This document shows positions 49,092 through 59,655 of a DNA stretch of 64,000 nucleotides, in pieces. A program made the translations under genes and the position numbers. The notes below the pieces were generated by a model, which worked only from the letters and a program-made list of their open reading frames with translations, did not search any database and was not told the origin of the DNA. Each line of letters begins with the position of its first letter. Position 1 is the stretch's first letter. The DNA lies in NCBI GenBank assembly GCA_018384365.1, contig JAHAYX010000016.1:28021-92020 (forward strand). The letters are read 5' to 3'. The stretch comes from Clostridiaceae bacterium. Lineage in GTDB: Bacteria; Bacillota; Clostridia; Oscillospirales; QAMX01.

Positions 49092-49309
49092 ACGTGCCGC
49101 GCAGAGCAGTGCTCTGGCTGATCGGTTTTTATCGCCGGTATTTATCTCCTCTGAAGAAATATCCCACGTGCCGCTTCATTCCGACCTGTTCGGAATATGC
49201 ATTGGAAGCGGTGAGCAAATACGGTGTGCTGAAAGGCGGATATCTTGCCCTTCGGCGTTTACTGCGCTGCCACCCGTTTCATCCCGGCGGATATGATCCG
49301 CTCCCTTAG
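49088..49309 (+). CDS. yidD: Membrane protein insertion efficiency factor YidD
   Basis: [64 protein letters not shown] overlap with rnpA. Confidence 0.96.
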   Translation: MNVPRRAVLWLIGFYRRYLSPLKKYPTCRFIPTCSEYALEAVSKYGVLKGGYLALRRLLRCHPFHPGGYDPLP

Positions 49310-49354
49310 GCCGCCATTTGACATGCCGGCACCTTGTTTACAGGAGGCAAACTG

Positions 49355-50383
49355 ATGCCTACACAGAAGAAACCACGGTTCAGCGGCCGTAGAGTGGTCG
49401 TGGTTCTTGCCCTTGCTCTGCTGATCTGCATGCTTTTGACTTCCTGCTTTGCAGACAGAAACGGCGAGACCACAAACATTTTCATTGTCGTTTTAGTCAG
49501 GCCCTTTGCCTATATCCTGCGTTGGATCTATGACTGGTGCAACTCGTTTGGTTGGGCGCTGATCCTTTTCACTTTGCTTACAAGGCTTGTGCTCCTGCCG
49601 CTTAATATCAAGAGCAAAAAGGGTATGGCTGCGATGCAGGCACTGCAGCCAAAGCTGAAGGAACTGGAAAAGAAATATCAGAACGATAAGCAGAAATATC
49701 AGGAAGAGGTGGCGAAGCTCTATAAGAAGGAAGGCGTCAGCCCCATGGGCGGATGTCTGCCGACTTTGCTGACTCTCCCGATCATGTTTGCACTTTACTG
49801 GCCGATCAGCCAGCCCCTCAAGTATCTCATGAACCTCTCCGCTGCGCAGATTGCAGCAGTGCGCGACCAGCTGATTTTAATCGGCGCGAAGGTCAATGGC
49901 GTGCTGGTTTCCGCCACTTCGTCGGAAATGACGCTTGTCCAGGCTATTCACGATAATTTTGAAGCGGTCAGCAGCATTTCGGAGAATATCTTCCCGATGA
50001 ACCTGATGTTCCTGGGAATCAACCTCGGCGCGGTGCCGAGCTTTACGAAGTTCAATGTCCTGTTCCTGCTTCCGATCATTTCGGCGGGAACCGCTTTCCT
50101 GCTTTCCAAGATAACGACCTGGCTGCAGGAGCGCAGCACAGGCGTCCAGAACAGCCAGCAGAATGGCATGATGACATGGATGATGCCGCTGATCTCTCTG
50201 TGGATCGGCTTCTCCCTGCCGGCAGGCCTGACGGTTTACTGGATTGCATCCAACCTGGTTGCCATGGCGCAGGAAGTTTTTACTACGTATTACATTCAGA
50301 AGAAAAAAGAAAAAGAGCCTTTAAAGGAGGCCGATTCATCAAATGATAAAAACAGTCGAAGCAACCGGAAAAACAACAGATGA
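49355..50383 (+). CDS. yidC: YidC/Oxa1 family membrane protein insertase (SpoIIIJ-like)
   Basis: Lipobox LLTSC; LFTLLTRLVLLPLNIKSKKGMAAMQALQPKLKELEKKYQNDKQKYQEEVAKLYKKEGVSPMGGCLP. Confidence 0.95.
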   Translation: MPTQKKPRFSGRRVVVVLALALLICMLLTSCFADRNGETTNIFIVVLVRPFAYILRWIYDWCNSFGWALILFTLLTRLVLLPLNIKSKKGMAAMQALQPKLKELEKKYQNDKQKYQEEVAKLYKKEGVSPMGGCLPTLLTLPIMFALYWPISQPLKYLMNLSAAQIAAVRDQLILIGAKVNGVLVSATSSEMTLVQAIHDNFEAVSSISENIFPMNLMFLGINLGAVPSFTKFNVLFLLPIISAGTAFLLSKITTWLQERSTGVQNSQQNGMMTWMMPLISLWIGFSLPAGLTVYWIASNLVAMAQEVFTTYYIQKKKEKEPLKEADSSNDKNSRSNRKNNR

Positions 50384-51098
50384 TGCCGTTGCCGCCGCGC
50401 TTCGTTCTCTTATGGAGATCAACCCGGATATTACGGAGGCAGACGTCGAAGTAGAACTGCTCGAGCGTGCCCGCGCGGGTTTCCTTGGAATCGGCAGCTG
50501 CAACGCAAAAGTGCGCGTCACCTATGAAATGAAACCGCTGGAAAACGCAAAGATTTTCTTAAGCGGCCTGTTGGAGCGAATCGGCGTTTCCGGTTTTGTG
50601 GATGGCGAAGTGACCGAAGAGGGCACGGTTGCACTGAATATCACCGGCGAAAATATGGGCGTTGTGATCGGTCGCCGCGGCGATACGCTTGATGCATTGC
50701 AGTATATCACGTCCATCGTGGTAAACCGCACCGAGAAGGAGCACGTCCGCGTCACCGTGGATACGGAAAACTATCGCAAAAAGCGTGAGGAATCTTTGGA
50801 AGCACTGGCGCGTAAAGTTGCGGGCCGTGTGCTGAAGTATAAGAAAAATGTCACGCTCGAACCGATGAATGCGAACGAGCGCCGCGTCATTCACTCTACT
50901 TTGCAGGGAATGCGCGGAATTACGACCTATTCCATGGGCAACGAGCCCAACCGCCGTGTTGTCGTGGCGCTGGCAGGCGCCCGCGGCCCCAGAAGCAGAG
51001 GCCCGCAGCGCGGAAACCACAGCGAACGTCCGGAACGCACGACCGCGGAGCCGCCGAAGGCCGCGTCGATCCCGACCGTCGAAGAAGAATGGAAATAA
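50343..51098 (+). CDS. jag: Jag/KhpB protein (KH and R3H RNA-binding domains)
   Basis: MIKTVEATGKTTDDAVAAALRSL (Jag-N); GRRGDTLDALQYITSIVVNR (KH); EPMNANERRVIHSTLQ (R3H). Confidence 0.95.
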   Translation: MIKTVEATGKTTDDAVAAALRSLMEINPDITEADVEVELLERARAGFLGIGSCNAKVRVTYEMKPLENAKIFLSGLLERIGVSGFVDGEVTEEGTVALNITGENMGVVIGRRGDTLDALQYITSIVVNRTEKEHVRVTVDTENYRKKREESLEALARKVAGRVLKYKKNVTLEPMNANERRVIHSTLQGMRGITTYSMGNEPNRRVVVALAGARGPRSRGPQRGNHSERPERTTAEPPKAASIPTVEEEWK

Positions 51099-51148
51099 AC
51101 CAGACAGGGCAGACGAAAGTCTGCCCTGTTTAGTATGGAAAGAAGCCG

Positions 51149-52510
51149 ATGAATACCATGTTTGATACGATCGCCGCCGCTGCCACACCGCCCGTACCCA
51201 GCGCGATCGGCATTGTCCGCATCAGCGGGCCGCAGGCACTGTCACTTTTGCAGGTGGTTGTTCATCCCGTCAAGGGAAAGACCTTCGCACCGCGCCGAAT
51301 GACCTTCGGCTGTATTTACACGCGGGAAGGCCTGCGCATAGACGAGGGACTGGCGGTTTATATGCCGGGACCGGGCTCGTATACGGGAGAGGATACGGCT
51401 GAAATTTACTGCCACGGCTCGCCGGGTATCCTGGCAGAGCTGCTGGACGTTCTGTTTTCGTGCGGCGCGCGTCAGGCGGAGCCGGGCGAATTCACGCGCC
51501 GTGCTTTTTTAAACGGCCGGATGGACCTTTCACAGTCAGAAGCAGTCATTGACCTGATCGAGAGCGAAACAAAGGCCGCCGCGGCAAACGCTGCGGCGCA
51601 GCTGGGCGGTGTACTCGGCAAGCGGCTGAGCGCACTGCGCGACGAATTGATTGCCGCTGCTGCACAGCTCTCCGCCATGATGGATTTTCCCGAAGAGGAA
51701 GTGCCGGAGCTGGAGATGCAGGAGCTGACAGCCCGGCTGGAGGGCGTTCTTGCCGATCTGGAGCGCCTGCGTGAGAGTTATCGGCGCGGGGCTTATCTGA
51801 AAAACGGCGTGCCTTGTGCCATTACCGGCAGGCCGAACGTCGGCAAATCTTCGCTTTTGAACGCATTTGTAGGCTATGACCGCGCAATTGTGACGTCCGT
51901 GCCGGGTACAACGCGCGATGTGCTGGAACACACCGTGATTGCGGACGGCGTTAAGCTCTCGTTCTTTGACACGGCGGGCATACGCGACACAGCGGACGTT
52001 GTTGAAAAGATCGGCGTGGCGCGTGCCGCGGATACGGTACGGACGGCATCAGCCGTTCTTGCGGTGTTCGACGGATCTCAGCCGCTCAGCCCGGATGATA
52101 TGCTTGTGATGGACAGCGCGGAGGGCCACGAAACCTGGTGTGTGATCAATAAGGCGGATCTGCCGCAGTGCGTGGACGTTTCCGCGCTGCGCGCGCGGTT
52201 TGACCGGATATTCCCGGTCAGCGCGGCCAGCGGAGAGGGTGTTACCGCGCTGCTGTCGTCGCTGGCGGCGTATTTCACAGCATCGCAGGATGTGGGCGAG
52301 AGCCTGATCACGAATCCGCGTCAGGCAAACGCGCTGGAACGCGCGTCGGCAGCACTTCGCCGTGCGTGCGAGGCCGCGCAGATTCTGACGGCCGACGTGG
52401 TATGCACGGATGTGGAGGAAGCCGCCGGAATTCTCGGCGAAATCACTGGACAGACTGCCTCAGAGGACATTATTCAGCAGATATTTTCACGCTTTTGCGT
52501 GGGTAAATAA
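51149..52510 (+). CDS. mnmE: tRNA uridine-5-carboxymethylaminomethyl(34) synthesis GTPase MnmE
   Basis: TIAAAATPPVPSAIGIVRISG; GRPNVGKSSLLNAFVGYDRAIVTSVPGTTRDVLE; C-terminal IFSRFCVGK. Confidence 0.98.
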   Translation: MNTMFDTIAAAATPPVPSAIGIVRISGPQALSLLQVVVHPVKGKTFAPRRMTFGCIYTREGLRIDEGLAVYMPGPGSYTGEDTAEIYCHGSPGILAELLDVLFSCGARQAEPGEFTRRAFLNGRMDLSQSEAVIDLIESETKAAAANAAAQLGGVLGKRLSALRDELIAAAAQLSAMMDFPEEEVPELEMQELTARLEGVLADLERLRESYRRGAYLKNGVPCAITGRPNVGKSSLLNAFVGYDRAIVTSVPGTTRDVLEHTVIADGVKLSFFDTAGIRDTADVVEKIGVARAADTVRTASAVLAVFDGSQPLSPDDMLVMDSAEGHETWCVINKADLPQCVDVSALRARFDRIFPVSAASGEGVTALLSSLAAYFTASQDVGESLITNPRQANALERASAALRRACEAAQILTADVVCTDVEEAAGILGEITGQTASEDIIQQIFSRFCVGK

Positions 52511-52522
52511 AGAGGAATCCCC

Positions 52523-54412
52523 ATGGATCATCATATTGCAGATTATGATATTGCCGTGATCGGCGCCGGGCACGCAGGGATTGAGGCGGCGCTTGCCGCC
52601 GCTCGGCTCGGTTTGCGCACGGTGTGCTTTACGATCAATCTGGATGCGGTGGGCAATATGCCCTGCAATCCGGCAATCGGCGGCACGGCCAAAGGTCATC
52701 TGGTGCGCGAAATTGACGCACTCGGCGGTGAAATGGGCCGCGCGGCGGATGAATGCTGTATCCAGTACCGGATGCTGAACCGCGGCAAGGGCCCTGCCGT
52801 GCACTCCCTGCGCGCGCAGGCGGACCGCGCCGCATACCGCGTGCGCATGAAGCATGCGCTGGAGTCGCAGGAAAATCTGGACCTCAAGCAGGCCGAAATT
52901 ACCGATATTTTACTGGAAAACGGTGCTGTTTCCGGCGTGCGCACGCATTTGGGCGGACTTTATGGCTGCCGCGCGGCGATTGTCTGCACGGGCACTTATC
53001 TGCGCGGACGCATCATCATTGGCGACGTGATGTACGACGGCGGCCCGGACGGAATGTTTGCCGCCACGCGCCTGACGCAATCCCTGCTTGACGTGGGACT
53101 GCACCTGATGCGTTTCAAGACCGGAACGCCGATGCGCGTGAATGCACGCTCGGTGGACTACGGCAAAATGACAGTACAGCAAGGCGATCCGGAGGTTGTG
53201 CCGTTCTCCTTCGATACGAAAATACCACCGGAAAATCGCGCTGTGTGTTATCTGACACATACTACGCCGGAAACGCATGCGCTCATTCGCGCAAATCTGC
53301 ACCGTTCGCCGCTTTTTTCCGGCGTAATCGAGGGCGTAGGCCCGAGATACTGCCCATCGATTGAAGACAAAATCGTTCGTTTTGCGGACCATGACAAACA
53401 TTCGCTGTTTGTGGAGCCCTGCGGCCTGCAAACGGAGGAACTATACATTCAGGGAATGTCGTCCTCCATGCCGGAGGATGTCCAGCTTGCCATGCTGCAC
53501 ACCGTGCCGGGGCTGGAGCAAGCGGAAGTGATGCGCCCGGCCTATGCCATTGAGTATGACTGCGTGGATCCGACGCAGCTTTACCCGACTCTGGAGTGTA
53601 AGACGGTGCCGGGGCTTTACGGAGCAGGCCAGTTTAACGGCAGTTCCGGTTATGAAGAGGCGGCTGCGCAGGGGCTGATGGCGGGAATCAATGCCGCCTG
53701 TAAGCTGCTGGGCCGCGAAAGCGTGGTGCTGGACCGCAGCGAAGCCTATATCGGCGCGCTGATTGATGATCTTGTGACCAAGGGAACGCCGGAACCGTAT
53801 CGCATGATGACCTCGCGCAGCGAATACCGCCTCCTGCTCCGGCAGGACAATGCCGATTTGCGGCTGTCGCATATTGGCCTGCGGGCGGGGCTGGTCAGTG
53901 AGGAACGCCATGCACGCGTGATGGAGAAGTACCGCCGCGTGGAGGAAGAAATTGCGCGTCTGGGCACGGTGATCTGCCCGCCGTCGGCGCAGGTGAATGA
54001 ACTGATGCGGACCTATGGCTCCGCGGAGCTGAAAACCGGGGCCAGCATGGCGGACTTGATCCGCCGCCCGGAGCTGGGATACGAGAAGCTTGCGCCCGTG
54101 GATCCGGAACGCCCGGAACTGCCCTCGGATATCCGGGAGTCGGTGGAGATCTCGATCCGGTATGAGGGTTATATCCGCCGCCAGAAGGCGCAGGTGGAGC
54201 AATTCCGCCGTATGGAAAACCGCCGCCTGCCGCAGGACCTGGACTATGCGTCTATTTCCGCGCTGCGCATGGAGGCGCGGCAGAAGCTGGCCAAAGCGCG
54301 CCCGTTGAATCTGGGGCAGGCCTCGCGCATTTCCGGCGTCAGCCCGGCGGACATCACGGCATTGATGATCTATCTGGAAAACCACGGGAGAGGAGGCCGC
54401 GACCATGCTTGA
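52523..54412 (+). CDS. mnmG: tRNA uridine-5-carboxymethylaminomethyl(34) synthesis enzyme MnmG
   Basis: [23 protein letters not shown]...[22 protein letters not shown]...[19 protein letters not shown]. Confidence 0.98.
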   Translation: MDHHIADYDIAVIGAGHAGIEAALAAARLGLRTVCFTINLDAVGNMPCNPAIGGTAKGHLVREIDALGGEMGRAADECCIQYRMLNRGKGPAVHSLRAQADRAAYRVRMKHALESQENLDLKQAEITDILLENGAVSGVRTHLGGLYGCRAAIVCTGTYLRGRIIIGDVMYDGGPDGMFAATRLTQSLLDVGLHLMRFKTGTPMRVNARSVDYGKMTVQQGDPEVVPFSFDTKIPPENRAVCYLTHTTPETHALIRANLHRSPLFSGVIEGVGPRYCPSIEDKIVRFADHDKHSLFVEPCGLQTEELYIQGMSSSMPEDVQLAMLHTVPGLEQAEVMRPAYAIEYDCVDPTQLYPTLECKTVPGLYGAGQFNGSSGYEEAAAQGLMAGINAACKLLGRESVVLDRSEAYIGALIDDLVTKGTPEPYRMMTSRSEYRLLLRQDNADLRLSHIGLRAGLVSEERHARVMEKYRRVEEEIARLGTVICPPSAQVNELMRTYGSAELKTGASMADLIRRPELGYEKLAPVDPERPELPSDIRESVEISIRYEGYIRRQKAQVEQFRRMENRRLPQDLDYASISALRMEARQKLAKARPLNLGQASRISGVSPADITALMIYLENHGRGGRDHA

Positions 54413-55109
54413 GACCTTGCTTTTTGACGGAATGCGGGAGCTGGGGCTGGATCCTGCGCGCGAAGGCGCAGGGAAACTGGTGCCGTACCTGGAAATGATG
54501 CTCGAACGCAACCAGTCGCTGAACCTGACGGCGGTGAAAGACCCTGTCGAGGCCGTTCGGCTTCATCTTTTGGACTCCCTGGCAATTTTTACGCAGATGG
54601 ATCTTGCCGGAAAGCGCGTTTTGGACGTGGGAACAGGCGGTGGAATGCCCGGCGTGGCAATTGCGCTCTATGAACCGACGGCGCAGGTGACCATGCTGGA
54701 TGCAACGGCCAAAAAGCTGGCCTTTATCCGCGAAGCCTGCGAAACACTGAACCTCTATCCGGATTTTGTGAATCTGCGCGCCGAGGAATACGCCCGCACG
54801 GAGGCACGCGAGCGATATGATGTTGTCACGGCGCGCGCCGTTGCGGCACTGCCGGTGCTGTGCGAGCTGTGCCTGCCGCTGGTACGCCCCGGCGGAGTTT
54901 TTGCTGCCTACAAGGGCAGCATGGCGCAGGAGGAACTGGATGCCTCGCGCCGCGCAGTGCGGACGCTTGGCGGCGATACGCCGCAGCTTGCCATGTACCG
55001 CATCCCCGGATCAGACGCCGAACGATCTCTGATTCTCATCAAAAAGGTCGCGCAGACACCGGCGCAATACCCGCGTGCCTATGCGCAGATCAAGAAAAAA
55101 CCGCTGTAA
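54405..55109 (+). CDS. rsmG: 16S rRNA (guanine(527)-N(7))-methyltransferase RsmG
   Basis: [24 protein letters not shown]...[20 protein letters not shown]...[19 protein letters not shown]. Confidence 0.96.
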   Translation: MLETLLFDGMRELGLDPAREGAGKLVPYLEMMLERNQSLNLTAVKDPVEAVRLHLLDSLAIFTQMDLAGKRVLDVGTGGGMPGVAIALYEPTAQVTMLDATAKKLAFIREACETLNLYPDFVNLRAEEYARTEARERYDVVTARAVAALPVLCELCLPLVRPGGVFAAYKGSMAQEELDASRRAVRTLGGDTPQLAMYRIPGSDAERSLILIKKVAQTPAQYPRAYAQIKKKPL

Positions 55110-55113
55110 CGAG

Positions 55114-55192
55114 ATTCCCCGGGCAGACTGTTAAAAACGCTGCCCGGGGAATAAAAAGGGCCGTCTCAAATTGAGACGGCCCTTTTTTGGGT
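55114..55192. terminator. Two terminator hairpins between convergent rsmG and SLH gene
   Basis: ATTCCCCGGGCAG...CTGCCCGGGGAAT and GGGCCGTCTCAATTTGAGACGGCCC-type hairpin (AAAAAGGGCCGTCTCAAATTGAGACGGCCCTTTTTT). Confidence 0.85.
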
Positions 55193-55205
55193 TGCTATGA
55201 AATTC

Positions 55206-57971
55206 TTACAGCACACCAAAGGTGATGGAGTAAGTCCAGGTGCCAACAACGCTGCCGTTGCTGTATGCAGAGATGACAAGAGTCTTGGTCTGGAGACCAA
55301 TGTTGTCAAGAATAACGGAGTTGACCTGGCCATTTGTGAGCGTATAGCTGGTGCCGCCATTCACAGAGTAGGAATAGGTGCAGCCGCCGCTCGGAATGGA
55401 GATGGCCAGCGTTGCGCTCGTGCCGCCGATGTTATAGGACAGACCGGGCTGCAGAACGTTGTTGTTCACGGAAACGGAGGGAGGCGTCACGCTCGGCGTG
55501 ACGATGCTGCCGCCGTTGGTGCCGTAAATCACGGTAACGCTGGTGGTGACGGCCTTTGTGCCGATCAGGGAGCTATTCGGCGTAAGAGTCATCGAATAGG
55601 TGACGCCGGTGCTGTATGCCGGTGCAGCATAGCTGCCGGTGATCGAAGAAACCGGAACACCATTGATGGCGTAAGTAGCCGTATAACCGGTCGGGACAGC
55701 GCCTGCGGTCACATAATAGGAAGTGGTGGTGTAAACGGTGTTGTTTGTGCCATAGTAGCCGGTGCCATCGACATAAACGGCCGGAACAACACCCATGTAG
55801 TAAGTCTGCGTTGTGGCTTCGCTGATCTTGGTGCCGTTTTCATTGACGGCCCAGGCGCTGACCACGATCACGGAACCGGAAATTCTGTTCAGATAAATTC
55901 TTGCGTAAGTAGAAGCATAAGAATTGCTGAACGTGCCGGAATCCTTCTGGATGCCATCAACGGTAACCGTGTAGGCAACCTTCGTCACACCGGTCGGGAA
56001 GCCAACCTGGATGTAATCGCTGGTGGTAACACTGGAGGAACCGCTGGAGGACGTCAGTGTCGGTGCAGATGCAGAAGTGTTGGAGCCTGCAATGATGGAT
56101 GCAGAGGTGGTTGCCGGTGCAACGCTGTTAATATTCACGAGGTTCGAGCCAAAGGCCACCGTGTAGGTCTTACCCAGCGTGATGCCCGAAGTCGGCGTCA
56201 GGTAGATCGTCGTGTTCGTGAGGGAATTGGAAACCGTAGCGGTGAACGCCGTGATTCTGGTCGAGCCTTCATACACGGTGAAGAGGCTGGCCAGCTGCGT
56301 GGAGTTCAGGCTGGTAAGCGCGGAAACGGTGTAGGGATACGTTGCAGCCTTGTAGTACATGACCTGATCAAAGGTCAGAACCAGGGAGTTGCCAAGCAGG
56401 GTGGAACCGGTCATGGAAGAGGAAAGCGTCCAGGTCGGAGTCGTGGACTTGGAAGCAGCCGGAACATCCGTGCTCATTGCGGTTGCAATGCCGGAAATCG
56501 TGGTCTTGTTGTAATACGGCTTCAGATTCGTCGTGGAAGTGATTCCGGTCGGCAGGAAGACTACGCCGACATTGTAGTTCTCGAAGGAACCCGTGACAGT
56601 CAGCGTCAGCGTATTGGCAACGTTTGCAGCAACGGTCTTATAAGTGCCGACATTCGATGCGCTGATGAGAGAAGAGGCAGCCGCCTTGATTTCCGCAGCG
56701 GTCAGAGAGGTGTTGGTCTTCGGCCATGCAGCGGCATACAGCGTACCGGCAGCATTGGTGGTCACATTGATCGTGATGATGCTGCTGTTTGCGGCATAGT
56801 AATTCACAGAGCCGCTGACAGTGGCGTTCGTGATGTTGGACTTGATGGGCTTGCCGCTGCCGGCCTCATACTTGATGCCGTCGAAGGTGGCGGTGTAGCC
56901 CTTATAAATGTAATATTCCGTGATATCCACGTCGGTGGTGGTGATGCCGTCGTCCTGAACAGCAATGTTCGTGACAGCGCCCTTACCGGAAACGGTGGAG
57001 TTCTTGGAACCGTTGTTGAAGAGGAGCTTTTTAATCAGAGAATCCTCGGAAACCGTAATGACGGTCGGTGCATTGATCTCGGCAGTGGCGATTTCGGTCT
57101 CGCCCTCAAGCTCGATTTCCGCACGGCTGCCATTCACAGTCATGTTGGAAACAACGGAGTCGTAAAGCGTCACTTCGGTGTTGCCGCGGACAATGAGGTT
57201 GCCGCTGATGTAGCAATCGGTGAAGTAAACGGCGTCAACGCCTTCGGTGATGTAAACATTGCCGGTGAAGGTAATGCCGGAGAGGTTGACAGACTTGTTG
57301 ATGGTAGCGTTTGTCTTGTAAGCACCGGATTCGGCACGGCTTGCGGAACGGTCATAGATCGCGCCGGCTGCCGTGTAGAGGATACGCAGTGCTTCCGAAC
57401 GGGTCAGAACGCGGCCCGGCTGGAAATTACCGGTGTCATCGCCCTGGATGATGCCTGCGCCTGCTGCAATCAGAGCATAAGAGCGGTAGGCCGGGGAAAT
57501 CTTGCTGTAATCCGGGAAACGGGAAGAGGAAACTGCGAGTTCGTCGTCCAGATCCAGATAACGCATGATGAGAGCAACGGCCTCTTCACGGGTCAGGTCC
57601 TTCGTAAAGTCGAAGTCCTTCGTGTACTCGTCGAGCAGGAAGCCCTGTGCGGCTGCCTTTTCGAGGTAGCGGCCTTCTCTTGCCCAGGTCGGGACATTGG
57701 TGTAGTTCACGGTTGCGGTGTCAACGAGATTGAACGTCGCGACGATCATCTTGATGAACTCGATGTGGGTGACGTCATCCTTCGGACGGAACTTACCGGT
57801 GCCGTCGCCCTCCAGGATGCCCTTATCGGTCAGATAATAGATTTCGTCGTACGCCCAGAAGTCTTTCGCAACGTCTGTATAGGTAACGGCGCCGGCGCCC
57901 GGGATCATAACCCCGGCAAACAGCGAGAATACCAGGCAGACAGCTAAGACCAACGACAATGAACGCTTCAT
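55206..57971 (-). CDS. S-layer homology (SLH) domain-containing surface protein
   Basis: Signal peptide MKRSLSLVLAVCLVFSLFAGVMIPGAGA; three N-terminal SLH-like repeats (VAKDFWAYDEIYYLTDKGILEGDGTGKFRPKDDVTHIEFIKMI; LTREEAVALIMRYL; YALIAAGAGIIQGDDTGNFQPGRVLTRSEALRIL); Ser/Thr/Tyr-rich C-terminus. Confidence 0.92.
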   Translation of the reverse strand: MKRSLSLVLAVCLVFSLFAGVMIPGAGAVTYTDVAKDFWAYDEIYYLTDKGILEGDGTGKFRPKDDVTHIEFIKMIVATFNLVDTATVNYTNVPTWAREGRYLEKAAAQGFLLDEYTKDFDFTKDLTREEAVALIMRYLDLDDELAVSSSRFPDYSKISPAYRSYALIAAGAGIIQGDDTGNFQPGRVLTRSEALRILYTAAGAIYDRSASRAESGAYKTNATINKSVNLSGITFTGNVYITEGVDAVYFTDCYISGNLIVRGNTEVTLYDSVVSNMTVNGSRAEIELEGETEIATAEINAPTVITVSEDSLIKKLLFNNGSKNSTVSGKGAVTNIAVQDDGITTTDVDITEYYIYKGYTATFDGIKYEAGSGKPIKSNITNATVSGSVNYYAANSSIITINVTTNAAGTLYAAAWPKTNTSLTAAEIKAAASSLISASNVGTYKTVAANVANTLTLTVTGSFENYNVGVVFLPTGITSTTNLKPYYNKTTISGIATAMSTDVPAASKSTTPTWTLSSSMTGSTLLGNSLVLTFDQVMYYKAATYPYTVSALTSLNSTQLASLFTVYEGSTRITAFTATVSNSLTNTTIYLTPTSGITLGKTYTVAFGSNLVNINSVAPATTSASIIAGSNTSASAPTLTSSSGSSSVTTSDYIQVGFPTGVTKVAYTVTVDGIQKDSGTFSNSYASTYARIYLNRISGSVIVVSAWAVNENGTKISEATTQTYYMGVVPAVYVDGTGYYGTNNTVYTTTSYYVTAGAVPTGYTATYAINGVPVSSITGSYAAPAYSTGVTYSMTLTPNSSLIGTKAVTTSVTVIYGTNGGSIVTPSVTPPSVSVNNNVLQPGLSYNIGGTSATLAISIPSGGCTYSYSVNGGTSYTLTNGQVNSVILDNIGLQTKTLVISAYSNGSVVGTWTYSITFGVL

Positions 57972-58176
57972 AAATTACCTCCTTATAAGCTTGTCATTTC
58001 GTTTGTACGTACATTAGACGCACGGTTGGGCCAAAAGGTTTCATTTCACTTTGGTTCCAGAAAACATTTTACCACACACATTATGTAAATCAAAGTGGTT
58101 TTTGCAAAATTAATAAATAATTCAGATAGTAATTTTTCCCTTGCCCGCATATGATAGCGGGGAGAGGGGTGTCTGC

Positions 58177-58797
58177 ATGGAATTTGTGATTTACCAAAAC
58201 GGGGAGCCGTTTGGAACCGCGTGTGTGGAGGAAAAGGGCGCGCGTTTGCATTTTTGCGCAAAATGCCCCTTTATTCCGGGAATTTACCGCCTGTATATTT
58301 GGAAAACAGACGGAAAAGCACTGCCGCTCGGCGTCCTTCTGCCGGAAAACGGGATGCTGACACTGGACCGCACGATCTCCCGCCCCAGACAAATGCCGCC
58401 CGGGCTTGCCAGCTTCCGGTATGGCGTTTTGTGCGCGGGGGATACGCCGCCCGAGCCTCTGGCGGACGAAACGGCGCCGCAGACGGAGGCAGAACCTCCT
58501 GCCGAAGAGGATCGGGAACCGCCGCGCGCGCGGTTGGACCGTTGGCTTGAAACGGTGCGGCCCGAGAGTTTTACGGAGGACGAGGTCCTGCGGAAAACTC
58601 TGGCCGGCGCGGCGGGGATTCTGTATCGTTACCGCGCCGGGTGCGTGGAACTGGCCATTCCGGAGGCGGAACACGGCCATATTGCTCCGGCGCTTTTATT
58701 CACCCGTGCGGAGAAACTGCGCGGCGGGAATTATTTTGTGCTCAAACTTTCGGCGCAGGGCCTGCCGTGCCGGGCAGATGAGCCCAGCACATATTGA
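58177..58797 (+). CDS. Hypothetical protein
   Basis: 206 aa frame from MEFVIYQNGEPFGTACVEEKGARLHFCAKCPF with GGAGAGG RBS-like sequence; no family recognised. Confidence 0.65.
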   Translation: MEFVIYQNGEPFGTACVEEKGARLHFCAKCPFIPGIYRLYIWKTDGKALPLGVLLPENGMLTLDRTISRPRQMPPGLASFRYGVLCAGDTPPEPLADETAPQTEAEPPAEEDREPPRARLDRWLETVRPESFTEDEVLRKTLAGAAGILYRYRAGCVELAIPEAEHGHIAPALLFTRAEKLRGGNYFVLKLSAQGLPCRADEPSTY

Positions 58798-59176
58798 AAA
58801 GCGCTGTCACGCGCTCCCCCTGACCGTCCAGATACAGGCTGCCGAAAAGCGCCTCCAGTGCGGTCGCGAGCGCATAGTCGGCGGCTGTTGCGCCGTGCGG
58901 GATGCGGTGGGATTTTGTGTTGCGCGCGCGGCGGAAAACCTCCTGCTCGGATTCGGTCAGGCTGTCCTGGATGGCACGCGCCGCAGCGGCCTGCGACGAT
59001 GCGCAGACAAGCTCCACGGTGCGCCGGTGCAGACGCTCGGCGGTCAGTTCATGCTCGCACAGCCGCGTGCGGACGAGCAGCTCGAATACGGCGTCGCCCA
59101 CGTGCGCAAGCGCCAGGCTGGACAACTCGCCGCGGTGCGTATCCTCATAGAAAACCGTCAGACGGCTGCTATTCAT
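58742..59176 (-). CDS. mrnC: Mini-ribonuclease 3 (MrnC)
   Basis: LSSLALAHVGDAVFELLVRTRL...RRARNTKSHRIPHGATAADYALATALEALFGSLYLDG. Confidence 0.93.
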   Translation of the reverse strand: MNSSRLTVFYEDTHRGELSSLALAHVGDAVFELLVRTRLCEHELTAERLHRRTVELVCASSQAAAARAIQDSLTESEQEVFRRARNTKSHRIPHGATAADYALATALEALFGSLYLDGQGERVTALFNMCWAHLPGTAGPAPKV

Positions 59177-59646
59177 TCTTCGATGTATACGCGGGCCATG
59201 ATCTGCTTCTTCAGCGGCACATCACGGAAGTTTGTGCGGGTGTTGGCAATCTCATCAACAACATCCATGCCCTCGACCACATGGCCGAATGCGGCATACT
59301 GTCCGTCCAGATGCGGTGCGTCCTCATGGACGATGAAGAACTGGCTGCCTGCGCTGTCCGGATCGGCGGCACGTGCCATGGAGATGACGCCGCGGGTGTG
59401 CTTGATGGGGTTGTCCACGCCGTTTGCGGCAAATTCACCCTTGATGGTGTAGCCGGGGCCGCCGGTGCCGGTGCCCTGCGGGCAGCCGCCCTGGATCATG
59501 AAGCCTTTGATCACGCGGTGGAAGATCAGGCCGTCATAAAATCCTTCACGGACGAGCTTTTCAAAGTTCTCGCAGGAGATCGGTGCGGATACGGGATCCA
59601 GTTCCACCTTGATTTTTTTGCCGTTTTCCATTTCGATAATGACCAT
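59173..59646 (-). CDS. Cyclophilin-type peptidyl-prolyl cis-trans isomerase
   Basis: FYDGLIFHRVIKGFMIQGGCPQGTGTGGPGYTIKGEF...DSAGSQFFI. Confidence 0.95.
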   Translation of the reverse strand: MVIIEMENGKKIKVELDPVSAPISCENFEKLVREGFYDGLIFHRVIKGFMIQGGCPQGTGTGGPGYTIKGEFAANGVDNPIKHTRGVISMARAADPDSAGSQFFIVHEDAPHLDGQYAAFGHVVEGMDVVDEIANTRTNFRDVPLKKQIMARVYIEE

Positions 59647-59655
59647 AGTTCACAC

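Noticed and set aside
55197-57947. 916-aa plus-strand ORF opposite the SLH protein
   Set aside because: Gly/Val/Arg/Asn-rich pseudo-translation antisense to a protein with clear signal peptide and SLH repeats; no independent evidence for coding.
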